Source: an uncultured Clostridia bacterium
GTDB lineage: Bacteria > Bacillota > Clostridia > Christensenellales > Borkfalkiaceae
DNA length: 64,000 nucleotides
Direction of reading: 5' to 3'
Assembly: GCA_947629095.1 (NCBI GenBank)
Contig: CANRCK010000002.1
Location: forward strand, 226,913 to 290,912
Shown: piece after piece, positions 1 to 9,034 of the stretch
Numbering within the stretch: position 1 is the first letter of the stretch
How the letters are laid out: each line of letters opens with the position of its first letter
Translations under genes and position numbers: made by a program
The notes under the pieces: generated by a model
Database searches by the model: none
What the model was told of the DNA's origin: nothing
What the model saw: the letters and a program-made list of their open reading frames with translations, nothing else

Positions 1-84
1 TCTTCCTGCCGTAGACGCCATTCTCTTTCTGAAGCCGTGTACCTTGCTTCTGGTTCTCTTTTTGGGCTGATAAGTCCTTTTCAT
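1..84 (-). CDS. rpmH: 50S ribosomal protein L34, C-terminus cut by window edge
   Basis: Only the first 28 codons are in the window. They begin [18 protein letters not shown], the conserved start of bacterial ribosomal protein L34, a small basic protein of the large ribosomal subunit. The start is ATG (complement of 82-84) with GGAG just upstream. It lies downstream of dnaN on the same strand, about 125 bp from it. In most Firmicutes rpmH instead diverges from dnaA across the origin, so the arrangement is altered. The protein would continue for about 16 residues beyond the edge. Confidence 0.93.
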   Translation of the reverse strand, partial: MKRTYQPKKRTRSKVHGFRKRMASTAGR

Positions 85-184
85 ATCTTGCTCCTTTTAT
101 GTTATTTATGGCTTCGCCGCTTTTTTCGGTCGCGGCGGTCTTATTCAGTGTGTCGAGCGGCGTTTTAAACGGACGCCACGTTGC

Positions 185-214
185 ATTATACCTTGAAAAT
201 CGCCCCAAAGTCAA
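185..214 (-). promoter_or_regulatory. sigma-A promoter for rpmH
   Basis: On the minus strand TTGACT (209-214) is followed by an 18-bp spacer and TATAAT (185-190). The -35 box overlaps the dnaN stop codon and the CAAGCG arm of a palindromic repeat, so rpmH can be transcribed separately from dnaN with a leader of about 95 nt. Confidence 0.6.
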
Positions 215-1317
215 GCGTTATTTGACGTGCGGACGGGCAAAATAAGATATAAAGCGCTTTTATCGGTTACATTCGTGCAGGTGAAGGGCTGTACCTGGTT
301 GTTGAAAGAGAGCAAAATCTGCTCCTCCTCCAAGGCGTTAACCGCCTCTATTATGAACTTGGAGTTCATTGCTATTTTAACGTCCTTGCCCTCTATGTGC
401 GCCTTTACCGGCTCCTGTACGTTGCCTATTTCGGACGACGAGGAAATTTCCACCGTTTCGCCCGAAATATCGAAGGTTATTAGGCTGTTTTTATCACCTC
501 TCACCAGAATTGCGGCGCGCTCTATGGATTCTTTGAGCTTTTCCTTGTTCACCGTAACTTCGGTTATAAACGTGCGGGGGATTATGTTTTCCTTCTTTAT
601 AAAGTCTCCGCCGTAAAGCCTTGATGTGAGCACGGTGTTCTCCGACGAGACGAGTATCATTCCCCTCTGCACAAAAATTTCGGTCTCTTCCGAAGTATCG
701 GGAATCATCTTTTCTATTTCGTTTAAGGTTCTCGCGGGGCAGACTATCTCCATGTTTCCCGTAGCCGAAACAACCTTGCCGGAAACGGTGGCAAGCCTGA
801 ATCCGTCCAGCGACGTTACGGCGATATCGTCGCCGTTTATAACAAACTGGCAGCCCTTTAAAATGGGGCGGGAATCGTCCGCAGCGCAGCAGAACGATGT
901 GGCGTTTATAAATTTTTTGAGGTCGGCAGTCTTTAATTTAAAGCTGTTTTCCTTAATTTCCGTGTCGATTACGGGGAAATCGTCGGCGGAAACTATCTGC
1001 ATGCTCGTCTGGCTGTCCGAGTATACTATGTCCATCTTTCTGTCCTCAACCGAGAGCATTATCTGGACATCCTCGAGCTTTTTGATGAAATCGGAAAAAT
1101 ACTTTCCGGGAACGCACACGTCCCCTTCCTCGTAAATTTCCGCTGGAATACTCTTTATAATGGCTATTTCGCCGTCCGTTGCGGAGAGAGTGAGCCTATC
1201 GTTTTTTGCAGAGAGTTTTACGCACTCCAAAATGGGCACGGTAGTTTTTGCGGAACACGCCTTTACTACCTTTAAAACAGCTTCCGACAAATTTATACCT
1301 TCACATACACACTTCAT
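211..1317 (-). CDS. dnaN: DNA polymerase III sliding clamp, beta subunit
   Basis: This 368-residue protein has the usual DnaN length and the three-domain layout (about 1-120, 121-240, 241-368). Typical stretches include the SRPILKG and SLDGFRLA region in domain 2 and the C-terminal LILPVRT. The clamp encircles DNA and tethers polymerase III. The start is ATG with AGAGGAAC upstream. The last residues, SNNA, lie beyond the usual LPVR end and are encoded by part of a dispersed palindromic repeat that also supplies the TGA stop. dnaA, the normal upstream partner, is not adjacent: an AT-rich region with DnaA-box-like sites and then the divergent rsmG follow instead. Confidence 0.96.
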   Translation of the reverse strand: MKCVCEGINLSEAVLKVVKACSAKTTVPILECVKLSAKNDRLTLSATDGEIAIIKSIPAEIYEEGDVCVPGKYFSDFIKKLEDVQIMLSVEDRKMDIVYSDSQTSMQIVSADDFPVIDTEIKENSFKLKTADLKKFINATSFCCAADDSRPILKGCQFVINGDDIAVTSLDGFRLATVSGKVVSATGNMEIVCPARTLNEIEKMIPDTSEETEIFVQRGMILVSSENTVLTSRLYGGDFIKKENIIPRTFITEVTVNKEKLKESIERAAILVRGDKNSLITFDISGETVEISSSSEIGNVQEPVKAHIEGKDVKIAMNSKFIIEAVNALEEEQILLSFNNQVQPFTCTNVTDKSALYLILPVRTSNNA

Positions 1318-1714
1318 ATTGTTCCTCTTTTATTTGCGGCTGCATTAAGCCTTTCTATGTTTATTTTTTATTTAATTAAAAGAATTAATAGGTATAAGTA
1401 TTATTAGTTGGCGGTGGAAAAGTTTATATCTTTACGCGCCCGCGCAAAACTTAAATATATAATATCAAAATCTTAATAAAAAAGCAAACGATTAGGCGCA
1501 AAACTGTCAACAATTTAACTTAAATTTTTGTGGAGAAATAGGTTGAACGTTTGTGGAAAGGTGCAAGGATTTTTTTAAGGACTGAAAAAAATTTGACCGC
1601 GGCAGGCAAGGCTAGGGGCGGGAAAAGGGGGTTTTTAAAGATTTCAACCGTTTTTTGTGGATTGTGGATAAAATAAAGGTTGAAATTGAGGAAATCTTTT
1701 GCTATACTTGGGAT
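1318..1714. other. AT-rich intergenic region with DnaA-box-like cluster (origin candidate 1)
   Basis: This gene-free stretch lies between divergent dnaN and rsmG. It is strongly AT-rich at about 1350-1500, as in a DNA-unwinding element. DnaA-box-like nonamers are at 1528-1536 (TTGTGGAGA), 1551-1559 (TTGTGGAAA), 1655-1663 (TTGTGGATT) and 1663-1671 (TGTGGATAA, an exact complement of TTATCCACA). Genes on both sides point away from it, as expected for leading-strand genes leaving an origin. Function is inferred. Confidence 0.55.
1680..1708 (+). promoter_or_regulatory. sigma-A promoter giving a probably leaderless rsmG mRNA
   Basis: TTGAAA (1680-1685), a 17-bp spacer and TATACT (1703-1708). Only 6 nt separate the -10 box from the rsmG ATG at 1715, so the predicted transcription start coincides with the A of the start codon. 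No Shine-Dalgarno is present. Confidence 0.6.
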
Positions 1715-2395
1715 ATGGACGTTGAACGCCTTAAAACCCTCGTTTCGGTAGAATACGGGCAAAAATTCTCCGCCTTTGCGGAGCTTTTGAAAGCATATAA
1801 TAAAATGTACAATCTTACCTCCGTTCTTGACGACGAAGGCGTTTTTTATAAGCATTTTTTGGACAGCGTAGTGGGAGAAGAGTACTTTTTTTACGGAGCA
1901 AACGTTGCGGAAATAGGCTCGGGGGCGGGATTTCCTTCGGTGCCCCTTAAAATAATTAGGGATGACTTGAAGTTTACGCTGATAGAAAGCACGGGTAAAA
2001 AGTGCAATTTTTTGAACGCCGTTGTGGATAAACTCTCCTTAAACGGTGTAAAAGTGCTCAATATCCGGGCGGAGAACGGGGCAAAGCAATTGGAATACAG
2101 GCAGAGATACGACGTTTGCTGCGCCCGTGCCGTTGCCCGGCTGAATACCCTTGCAGAGTACTGCCTGCCCTACGTTAAGGTGGGCGGAAGGTTTGTTTCC
2201 TATAAGGGAGACTGCGATGGCGAGATTGAAGACGCGAAGAGAGCTATAAAAATTCTCGGCGGGGAAATAGAAAAGGTTGACCGCTTCGAGCTGGAGAACT
2301 GCGGCAGGCGCACGCTTGTAATAATAAAAAAGACGGCTCCCACTCCCTCTAAATATCCGCGCGGCAACGGAAAGGAGAGAAAGAACCCTCTATGA
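1715..2395 (+). CDS. rsmG: 16S rRNA (guanine-N7) methyltransferase RsmG (GidB)
   Basis: RsmG methylates the N7 of a guanine in the 530 loop of 16S rRNA using S-adenosylmethionine. The 226-residue protein has the SAM-binding motif VAEIGSGAGFPSVPL at about residues 64-78 and the family's CARAVARL and GGRFVSYKG stretches. An in-frame ATG also exists at 1655, but ATG 1715 gives the family's usual N-terminus and sits 6 nt behind a good -10 box. A basic tail of about 17 residues follows the fold. The stop overlaps the next gene by four bases (ATGA), implying one operon with ypsA. Confidence 0.93.
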   Translation: MDVERLKTLVSVEYGQKFSAFAELLKAYNKMYNLTSVLDDEGVFYKHFLDSVVGEEYFFYGANVAEIGSGAGFPSVPLKIIRDDLKFTLIESTGKKCNFLNAVVDKLSLNGVKVLNIRAENGAKQLEYRQRYDVCCARAVARLNTLAEYCLPYVKVGGRFVSYKGDCDGEIEDAKRAIKILGGEIEKVDRFELENCGRRTLVIIKKTAPTPSKYPRGNGKERKNPL

Positions 2396-2838
2396 AAACT
2401 TGCTGCTTTACCGGTCATAGGATTTTAACCGATTTGGACGCGGCTCTTTTGGACCGTGTGGTGACAGACCTGATAAAAAACGGATGCGGAAGGTTTTTGT
2501 GCGGAATGGCAAAGGGATTTGACATAGCCGCCGCCGAGAGCGTGATTGCCCTTAAAAAAGTTTATCCGAACGTTGAACTCATAGCCTGCGTTCCCTGCGG
2601 GGAACAGTCTTTTAACTATTCCTCCTCCGACAGGTGGAGATACAACAGGATAATATCCTTTTGCTCGGAAGTTATAACTCTTTCCGAAAGCTATTACAAC
2701 GGCTGTATGCACGTGCGCGACAGGTTTATGGTGGACAACTCAGACGTGGTTTTAAGCTATCTGCGCGAAAAGTCGGGAGGAACGTTTTACACTGTGAAGT
2801 ACGCGGAAAGCTCGGGGAAAAAGGTTATTAAACTGTGA
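2392..2838 (+). CDS. SLOG-family nucleotide-binding protein, YpsA-like (DUF1273)
   Basis: This 148-residue protein begins CCFTGHR, followed by the CGMAKGFDIAAAE stretch and a late SDVVLSYLREKSGGTFYTVKYA segment, which fits the YpsA/DUF1273 branch of the SLOG (Rossmann-like, LOG-related) superfamily. Members bind nucleotide-derived ligands; B. subtilis YpsA affects cell division, and the biochemical role is not settled. The gene is translationally coupled to rsmG by an ATGA overlap. The operon probably ends at a strong hairpin about 130 bp downstream. Confidence 0.8.
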   Translation: MKTCCFTGHRILTDLDAALLDRVVTDLIKNGCGRFLCGMAKGFDIAAAESVIALKKVYPNVELIACVPCGEQSFNYSSSDRWRYNRIISFCSEVITLSESYYNGCMHVRDRFMVDNSDVVLSYLREKSGGTFYTVKYAESSGKKVIKL

Positions 2839-2967
2839 TTCAGACGGTTAAATGTATTGTGCGTTTAATGGCATATAGTACGGGGGGAATTGCGGTTTTT
2901 GGACGATTTTTAAAATTATTTTTACGATTCTGATTTTTGAAACGACGGGCAATATTATGGAACGAAT

Positions 2968-3002
2968 GCAGCGGCAGGCGCAAAAAATGCGCCTGCCGCT
3001 GC
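2968..3002 (+). terminator. Strong hairpin downstream of rsmG-ypsA
   Basis: A perfect 15-bp stem, GCAGCGGCAGGCGCA pairing with TGCGCCTGCCGCTGC around an A5 loop, is followed by GTATTTTGTTC. It probably ends the rsmG-ypsA transcript, although it lies 130 bp from the stop. Confidence 0.55.
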
Positions 3003-3237
3003 GTATTTTGTTCAAAGTATTCATTGGCATATATTGCGGGGGCAATCGTAACGCTTGAGCGGCGCGCCGCCGCTGCCCGATATTTTAATATTATCGCTTT
3101 ACGAACGGTAGCGCTATTCAAAAATGCGCACATTTTTATTATTTGAGTTTGCGCCCCTTTTGCAATTGGCTGGAAGCGTCCCTCTTTGTTGTTCTTGGAG
3201 CTAACCGAAGAATCCGCCGCGAAGTAATTTTTAATAA

Positions 3238-3400
3238 TCCCCTTAGTCTCGCTTTGCGCGACAGCTCCTCTTGCCAAGGGGAGCCAAGTGGGGAGTAACG
3301 GCGACAGCTTTCTCACACGGCGCAAGGGAAACGCCGTGTTCGGGCACCGTGCGCGCCTTGCACTTTGCGCGCACTCATCGCTTCGGCACGCATAGCGCAC
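3238..3400. repeat. MITE-like repeat A, copy 1 (degenerate)
   Basis: It begins CCCCTTAGTCTCGC and contains the internal AAGGGGAGCCAAG and GCTTTCTCACACGGCGCAAGG blocks shared with the other copies. The other end is eroded. Confidence 0.6.
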
Positions 3401-3456
3401 TATGCTGTTTGGAAAAGTTTGCGCTTGTCCTTACAAAGGGGCGCTAAGTCAGCCCT

Positions 3457-3640
3457 TCTTGTCCTTCTGAGGCGACAGCCGAAGAATCTGTTGCGTAGCA
3501 ATTTTTAATAATCCCCTCAGTCTCGCGTTGCTCGGCTCCCTCACTTTGTGAAAGAACTGGCTGTAACCACCCTTTCACCTTGGCTCCCCCACGTTGTGGG
3601 GGAGCTGGCTGCGTAGCAGACTGAGGGGCAAACTGACCTT
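3457..3640. repeat. MITE-like repeat A, copy 2
   Basis: Contains GAAGAATCTGTTGCG, the terminal CCCCTCAGTCTCGCG, the central TTGGCTCCCCC hairpin block and the inverted end GACTGAGGGG. Both ends of the element are visible. Confidence 0.7.
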
Positions 3641-3735
3641 CTGGGCGGCGTGTCGCCGTTACCAAATATCTTTTGCATTTCTTCTTTACAAATAATATGA
3701 AATGACAATTTGTGTTGTCGTTTGTAAAACTTACG

Positions 3736-4275
3736 CTAAGCCTGCACTGCGGCAGTGAGGAAATCGGCAATTCCATCGGAGATAATTTCTGACATTTTAT
3801 GGATAATATTCAGTCTTGTTGCCGAAAACAGCGAATAGTTAAATACCGATCGTTCGGCAACAATTCCCATAATGGAGACGTCGCCCACTTTGGAAAGTTT
3901 TTTATTTGCTCCGCTTCCCGGTTTTATTGCCCGCTTTGCGATTTTTATAAGACCTATATCCCCCGCAAGCCCCACGGCTGCGTCAACGGCAATCACGGGA
4001 CAGCCAGGGTGCGTGAACTTTAAAAAATCGTTCATATATTTTACTTCGTGTGCGGTGATTGGCTTTGCAAGCGTTCCATAAACAAAAAAATTTCCGCCGG
4101 CAAGCTTTTCCTTAAGTTTTGTGCCCGTCACAGGTCCCAAGCTGTCTCCCACGGATAGGTCGCTGCCGATACATAAAATCACCGGCGCAAACTCTCCCCC
4201 GGGCACGCTCTTTTTCAGTGACAGGCAAATGCCGTCAGCCGCAAGCGAATTATATAAATTGAATGAATAGTCCAT
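3736..4275 (-). CDS. yyaC: YyaC-like sporulation protein (DUF1256, germination-protease fold)
   Basis: The 179-residue protein contains CIGSDLSVGDSLGPVTG, then YGTLAKPITA and VIAVDAAVG. These are hallmarks of the DUF1256 family (B. subtilis YyaC), related to the spore protease GPR and HybD folds with acidic metal-binding residues. Family members are sporulation-associated peptidase-like proteins of unproven substrate. ATG at 4275 is chosen because GGGAGGAAC lies just upstream; an upstream TTG at 4290 has no such signal. In B. subtilis yyaC is also next to the parAB/origin region, so the synteny supports the call. Confidence 0.82.
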   Translation of the reverse strand: MDYSFNLYNSLAADGICLSLKKSVPGGEFAPVILCIGSDLSVGDSLGPVTGTKLKEKLAGGNFFVYGTLAKPITAHEVKYMNDFLKFTHPGCPVIAVDAAVGLAGDIGLIKIAKRAIKPGSGANKKLSKVGDVSIMGIVAERSVFNYSLFSATRLNIIHKMSEIISDGIADFLTAAVQA

Positions 4276-4739
4276 AATCGTTCCTCCCAAAATTTATTGA
4301 CAGGAACTTTTAAATTTATCCGCAGCACGGCAAAATCCCACGCTATATAATATGAATTAAAACTTAATCTCGTTTAAGCAAAGTTTTGCGCCTTCAAAAA
4401 AGACACTGCGCCATTTGCCTGCAGCGCATTAGTTTTTTGTTTGGCGCGGCGATTATTCAAAGTTTGGAAAAATTGTCAACATTTCTTCCACAATTCAACA
4501 ACATTTCCACCGAACAAATTAACTCGATGGGGTAGGTTTTTAAGAATTTTATCCACAAATCTACACAAACTAAGCTAAAATAGTCCTTAATCCGCTTGGT
4601 TTACCTGAAAATTCCGATAATTTATCAGCATTTTGTTAACTTTTACTTATTTTAACGACGCAAAACTTATAAAAAAACAAGGCTAAACTTCAAAAAAGTT
4701 ATCCACAACGTCCACAATCGGCAATTTTACCGCGCTTTT

Positions 4740-4755
4740 GGTTTCACGTGAAACT
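4740..4755. promoter_or_regulatory. parS site 1
   Basis: GGTTTCACGTGAAACT contains the perfect 14-bp palindrome GTTTCACGTGAAAC, the core of the Firmicute ParB-binding consensus TGTTTCACGTGAAACA. parB lies 4.3 kb away. Confidence 0.9.
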
Positions 4756-4782
4756 ATTTATGACCAAATAAATTTGGCTGTA

Positions 4783-4798
4783 TGTTTCACGTTAAACA
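4783..4798. promoter_or_regulatory. parS site 2
   Basis: TGTTTCACGTTAAACA differs from the parS consensus TGTTTCACGTGAAACA by one base. It is 43 bp from site 1. Confidence 0.82.
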
Positions 4799-4937
4799 TT
4801 TTTTCTGCCCAAAACCGTCAGGCGCAAACGAAAAATTTGACCAATTTAGTGTATTTTACGAACAATTAGCCCAAAGTTGACTGCGTGTAGAGAAAATAAA
4901 AATTGTGTGATAAACCGATTTTAGGGCTTATAAATAC

Positions 4938-4966
4938 TTGAAATGCGCGCGAATGTGTGATAGAAT
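4938..4966 (+). promoter_or_regulatory. sigma-A promoter for ftsH
   Basis: TTGAAA (4938-4943), a 17-bp spacer ending GTGTGA and TAGAAT (4961-4966). The predicted start near 4973 leaves a leader of about 40 nt before the TTG start codon. Confidence 0.65.
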
Positions 4967-5014
4967 AAATAATATCTTAATAATAGACCAAAATTAAAAT
5001 AAAGGAGTAGTAAT

Positions 5015-7114
5015 TTGAGCAAAAAAGGCAAAATAGTGATGTGGGCGATTATCCTTGCGCTCATTATCGCTGTAGTGGTTATGATTGTGATGAATTCATT
5101 GCCGCGCGCCATATCGGTCGATTATAGCGTTTTCCGCGAATACGTTGAAAACGCGAAGTATGTTGACGATGAGGGCAATGCGAGAACCGCCGAAGATGGC
5201 ACCGCACCGGACGGATACTCAATTGAAGACGGCAAGTGGGTTAAGGTAGATGAAAACGGCAAGAAGGTTGAACTTGTTGCAATTAAGCGCATACAATTCG
5301 ACGCGTACCAATATACCGGTACAAGACTGAACGCGGGCGGCAGCTGGGGTCAGCAGTATACCTGCTACGGTCCCTCGGCGTTTTCCTCCGAGGCGTTGAA
5401 GGACGATTCGGTGCTTCAGACTTGGATGGAATACGGCGTTGCGCTGAGTTTTGAAAATCCCAACGCCGGCAACTGGTGGTCTACTGCCCTTACTGTTGGT
5501 TCGCTGGTCATTGTGTGTTTGATATTCTTCTTCCTCATTCGTTCAACGATGGGCGGCAGAGGCGGCATTGCAAGCTTTGCGAAGTCCAAGGCAAGTGTTA
5601 CAACAAATATACGCGTGCGCTTTACGGATGTTGCGGGCGCCGAAGAGGAAAAGGTGGAGCTTGCGGAAATTGTAGAATTTTTGCGCCAGCCTAAAAAGTT
5701 CGCCGATTTGGGGGCGCGCGTTCCCAAGGGCGTGTTGCTTGTGGGTCCTCCCGGAACAGGTAAAACGCTGTTTGCAAAAGCCGTTGCAGGCGAAGCCGGC
5801 GTTCCGTTTTTCTCGGTTTCCGGTTCGGACTTCGTTGAAATGTACGTAGGCGTGGGCGCGTCCCGCGTGCGCGACCTATTTGATATGGCTAAAAAGAACC
5901 AGCCCTGCATCATTTTTATCGACGAAATTGACGCAGTGGGTCGTCATCGCGGCGCAGGTCTCGGCGGCGGCAACGACGAGCGTGAACAGACCCTCAACCA
6001 GATACTTGTGGGAATGGACGGCTTTGAGTCCAACGAAGGCGTTATAATAATGGCTGCCACCAACCGTGCGGACATTCTCGACCCCGCTTTGATGCGTCCC
6101 GGCAGGTTTGACAGACAAATTTACGTAAATCTCCCCGACGTGAAGGGAAGGGAGCAGATTTTAAAGGTACACTCCAGAAACAAACCGCTTGCACCCGACG
6201 TGAACTTTAAAACGGTTGCAAGAATGACGGCGGGATTCTCCGGTGCGGACCTTGCAAACCTTTTGAACGAGGCAGCTATATTGGCTGCGCGTGCAGGCAA
6301 AAAATTTATAACCAACTCCGAACTCTATGAGGGCATAAACAAGGTGCTTATGGGTCCCCAGAAGAAGAGCTGGGTTGTGACTGAGAGCGACAAGCGTATA
6401 ACAGCCTACCACGAGTCCGGTCACGCTATAATTGCAAAGCTCTGCGAAAACTGCGACCCCGTGCAGGAGGTCACCATAATACCCCGCGGCAATGCGGCGG
6501 GCTATACAATGACCCGCCCCGACAGCGACGATATGCATCTTTCAAAGGCAAAGCTGAACGACTTGATTTGTATGATGCTCGGCGGGCGCGTTGCCGAAGA
6601 AATAGTTATAAAAGATATTACGACAGGCGCTTCCAACGACCTTGAGCGCGTGACCGAAAACGCTAAGCGCATGGTCACCGAATGGGGCATGAGCGAAAAG
6701 TTGGGGCTTGTAACCTACGGTTCAAATTCCCAAACGGTGTTCCTCGGCAAAGATATGGAAACGCACAACGCATACTCAGAACAGACCGCAAAAGCCATTG
6801 ACGACGAGATGCGTACAATTATAGAGACCGCGCATGCGCGCGCAACTAAGCTTCTCACCGAAAACAGAAATATCCTCGACAATATGGCGCGCGTGTTAAT
6901 CGAACGCGAAACCATTTATACCGAGGAGGTTGACCTTTTGATGGAGGGCAAGAGCCACCTTGAGGTGATTGCCTATATGGACGAACACGACTTCAAAAAT
7001 AAGGAAAATCCTTTTAAACGCTTTGAGGAGGACGCCGACAAAAAGGAAGAAGCCGAAGCTTCAAAGAACGCCCAAACGGAGTCAGGGGATAATCCCAACG
7101 CCCCCAAAGATTGA
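5015..7114 (+). CDS. ftsH: ATP-dependent zinc metalloprotease FtsH
   Basis: FtsH is a membrane-anchored AAA+ protease that unfolds and degrades misfolded and regulatory proteins at the cytoplasmic face. The 699-residue protein has transmembrane helices at about 9-27 and 157-176 around an external domain, Walker A GPPGTGKT (244-251), Walker B FIDEID (301-306), a second region of homology ending PGRFDR (about 347-367) and the zinc site HESGH (466-470). The start is TTG at 5015 with AAAGGAG 7 nt upstream. The acidic, lysine-rich tail (about 660-699) is long and low in complexity. It is followed by a parS-like site and parA. Confidence 0.97.
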   Translation: MSKKGKIVMWAIILALIIAVVVMIVMNSLPRAISVDYSVFREYVENAKYVDDEGNARTAEDGTAPDGYSIEDGKWVKVDENGKKVELVAIKRIQFDAYQYTGTRLNAGGSWGQQYTCYGPSAFSSEALKDDSVLQTWMEYGVALSFENPNAGNWWSTALTVGSLVIVCLIFFFLIRSTMGGRGGIASFAKSKASVTTNIRVRFTDVAGAEEEKVELAEIVEFLRQPKKFADLGARVPKGVLLVGPPGTGKTLFAKAVAGEAGVPFFSVSGSDFVEMYVGVGASRVRDLFDMAKKNQPCIIFIDEIDAVGRHRGAGLGGGNDEREQTLNQILVGMDGFESNEGVIIMAATNRADILDPALMRPGRFDRQIYVNLPDVKGREQILKVHSRNKPLAPDVNFKTVARMTAGFSGADLANLLNEAAILAARAGKKFITNSELYEGINKVLMGPQKKSWVVTESDKRITAYHESGHAIIAKLCENCDPVQEVTIIPRGNAAGYTMTRPDSDDMHLSKAKLNDLICMMLGGRVAEEIVIKDITTGASNDLERVTENAKRMVTEWGMSEKLGLVTYGSNSQTVFLGKDMETHNAYSEQTAKAIDDEMRTIIETAHARATKLLTENRNILDNMARVLIERETIYTEEVDLLMEGKSHLEVIAYMDEHDFKNKENPFKRFEEDADKKEEAEASKNAQTESGDNPNAPKD

Positions 7115-7151
7115 AGCCTTGTAAACAAGTAAAAATACTCAAAGATAAAAA

Positions 7152-7167
7152 TGTTTCTCGTGAAACT
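7152..7167. promoter_or_regulatory. parS-like site 3 between ftsH and parA
   Basis: TGTTTCTCGTGAAACT matches the parS consensus at 14 of 16 positions. It lies 13 bp before the parA start, where ParB binding could also affect par-operon transcription. Confidence 0.6.
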
Positions 7168-7179
7168 TTCAGGTGAGAT

Positions 7180-7944
7180 ATGGGAAAAATAATATCGTTT
7201 TCAAATAAAAAGGGCGGCGTGGGCAAAACCACTACCGCCGTGAACATGGCGGCGTACTGTGCCGATATGGGCAAAAAAGTTCTGCTTGTGGACGTGGATT
7301 CGCAGGGGAACGCCACCACGGGACTTGGCTTTTCAAAATCCTCGCTTAAAAAATCGGTATATAACGTTCTTGTGGAGGATGAGCCGGCTGCGCAGAATAT
7401 TATGCAGACGCAGGTAAACGGCTTGGACATTTTGCCTGCGAACGTGGACCTTACGGGAGCCGAAGTGGACTTGGTTTATAAACGTTTCCGCGAAAAAATC
7501 CTCAAGGAAGCCCTTGCAAAGGTAAAGGACAGCTACGACTACATATTTATAGATTGTCCGCCCTCTCTGGGGCTTTTGACAATCAACGCGTGGGTCGCCT
7601 CCGACTCGGTTATAATCCCGATGCAAGCGGAGTACTACGCGTTGGAGGGCGTGAGCCAGCTTATGAACACCATAAGTATGGTCAAACAGCACCTGAACCC
7701 CGCGCTGAGGATAGAGGGAGTGGTTATAACCCTCTACGACGGCAGGGCGTTGATTGCAAAGCAGATAACGGTTGAAATCAAAAAGTTTTTTAAAGAGAAA
7801 TTATATGAAATTATAGTTCCCCGCAACGTCCGTCTTGCCGAGGCGCCGTCGCACGGTGTGCCTATTATGCTCTACGACCCCAAATGCGTAGGGGCGCGGG
7901 CATATAGGGCGTTGACCGAGGAATTTTTATCGAGGCAGAAATGA
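7180..7944 (+). CDS. parA: Chromosome-partitioning ATPase ParA/Soj
   Basis: A 254-residue ParA-type ATPase with the deviant Walker A KGGVGKT (11-17), LLVDVDSQGNAT, and the Walker B-like FIDCPPSLG. It works with ParB and parS to segregate origins and, in B. subtilis, modulates DnaA and sporulation. The start is ATG with AGGTGAGAT upstream. A parS-like site lies immediately before the gene. The stop overlaps an uncharacterised gene by four bases, so parA and the next frame are cotranscribed. Confidence 0.95.
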   Translation: MGKIISFSNKKGGVGKTTTAVNMAAYCADMGKKVLLVDVDSQGNATTGLGFSKSSLKKSVYNVLVEDEPAAQNIMQTQVNGLDILPANVDLTGAEVDLVYKRFREKILKEALAKVKDSYDYIFIDCPPSLGLLTINAWVASDSVIIPMQAEYYALEGVSQLMNTISMVKQHLNPALRIEGVVITLYDGRALIAKQITVEIKKFFKEKLYEIIVPRNVRLAEAPSHGVPIMLYDPKCVGARAYRALTEEFLSRQK

Positions 7945-8960
7945 CAAGGGAGCTGAGGCGGCTTCTGGAAGAGAACTGCGTTACGGTTACGGTTGAAGCC
8001 GGCGGAAAAATTTTCAGAATCGAGCCGGAGATAAGCGTGGTTTTTTCGGACGGGGCGGCTGAATGGAAAGCAACTGCTTTCAATTTGTTTTCTGAGGGCG
8101 ATAAGACGGCTTGCAAAAACTTTGAACGGGTTTTAGAAATTTTACGGCAAGGCGGAGAGGAAATTAAAATCGTTTCCGCCGGGGACTTTGAAACCTATGA
8201 CGAATACCTTGCGGACGAGCGGTTCAAACATATCGATATGACAGGGCTGCTTGAAAAATATTTGCCGATTGCCGACGAATTTTCGCTGACTACGTCGTTT
8301 AACAAGTACGACGCGGAACACCCCTACGGAATATATAAAGTGGGGGAGAGCGAAGCTTCGGAAGCCGAAAAGGGAATTGAAGAGTATGCAAAAAAGTCGG
8401 CTTTGTCGGCGTACAAACGGCTTTCGGACGGGCAAAGGAGAGAGCTGCCGCCCTTTGAGAAACTCTACGACGAGGTGAAAGCGGAGTACCGCAGCTATGC
8501 CGCCGCCCGCGGGAAGTTTATGGAAGAGCACGGCGGAAACGTGTTCTTCGGTGACGAATTTGCAAGGGATAACGCAAAGTATTCAAAGTATGATGGGCTG
8601 CAGCAGATGTACAGCGCGGTTGACTTTGAGGGCACGTGCCTGTATACCCTTGAAATGATGAAGAAAAACACAAAGACGCGCCCAAGCGATTGGGAACTCG
8701 GCATAGAGTACTACGCTCCGCTGAAAAGCGCGTTAAAAAGAGTGGAGACGGGCTTTGTGTGGCACTGCACGGCTTCGGGACAGCTTTCAAAAACCCTGTA
8801 TTTCGAATTAAACGCAGAGAGCATAGGCTGGCTTAAAAAACTTAAAAACGATTACGATATGCGCAGATTGGAGGATTTGGCTTTTTACAGGGCGCGCAGG
8901 TGTATATTTTCATCGTGCACCCATGAGGAGTTCCATTGCGATTTAAGCGCAGAAAAATAA
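7941..8960 (+). CDS. Unknown protein encoded inside the parA-parB operon
   Basis: A 339-residue soluble-looking protein that I do not recognise. It has no signal peptide, membrane helix or clear nucleotide-binding motif. It is rich in acidic and aromatic residues, with an N-terminal segment VTVTVEAGGKIFRIEPEIS, a helical middle and C-terminal cysteines (CIFSSCTHEEFHC) that could bind metal. ATGA overlap with parA and about 75 bp to parB place it in the par operon, where ParA and ParB genes are normally adjacent. Base composition matches its neighbours, so recent transfer is not obvious. A role in partition or origin control is only a guess from position. Confidence 0.75.
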   Translation: MTRELRRLLEENCVTVTVEAGGKIFRIEPEISVVFSDGAAEWKATAFNLFSEGDKTACKNFERVLEILRQGGEEIKIVSAGDFETYDEYLADERFKHIDMTGLLEKYLPIADEFSLTTSFNKYDAEHPYGIYKVGESEASEAEKGIEEYAKKSALSAYKRLSDGQRRELPPFEKLYDEVKAEYRSYAAARGKFMEEHGGNVFFGDEFARDNAKYSKYDGLQQMYSAVDFEGTCLYTLEMMKKNTKTRPSDWELGIEYYAPLKSALKRVETGFVWHCTASGQLSKTLYFELNAESIGWLKKLKNDYDMRRLEDLAFYRARRCIFSSCTHEEFHCDLSAEK

Positions 8961-9034
8961 AAATATAAAAATACGGCGCAGGATAATTTTTGTGGCGCAA
9001 AGAAAAATACGGAAAAAATCAGAGAGGTATAATT

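Larger units (their letters stand above)
2839..3735. other. Gene-free repeat-rich intergenic region
   Basis: No convincing gene is seen in these about 900 bp. It holds a 15-bp perfect hairpin (2968-3002), a piece of the CAAGCG-type palindromic repeat near 3050-3080 and two copies of the CCCTCAGTC/GACTGAGGG-bounded repeat. Open frames here read through repeat sequence and have no ribosome-binding sites. Confidence 0.7.
4276..5014. other. Second AT-rich region with DnaA boxes and parS sites (origin candidate 2)
   Basis: This long gene-free gap lies between divergent yyaC and ftsH. Perfect DnaA boxes TTATCCACA lie at 4549-4557 and 4699-4707; weaker CCACA-containing sites lie at 4485-4493 and 4709-4717. 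AT-rich tracts occupy about 4600-4680. Two parS-like palindromes follow at 4740 and 4783. Together with the 1.3-1.7 kb cluster this could form a bipartite origin. The ftsH promoter is at the right end. Confidence 0.55.

Noticed and set aside
2840..3400. A 186-codon open frame on the minus strand downstream of ypsA
   Set aside because: It runs through the hairpin and repeat A sequence, has no ribosome-binding site and a composition typical of repeat read-through.
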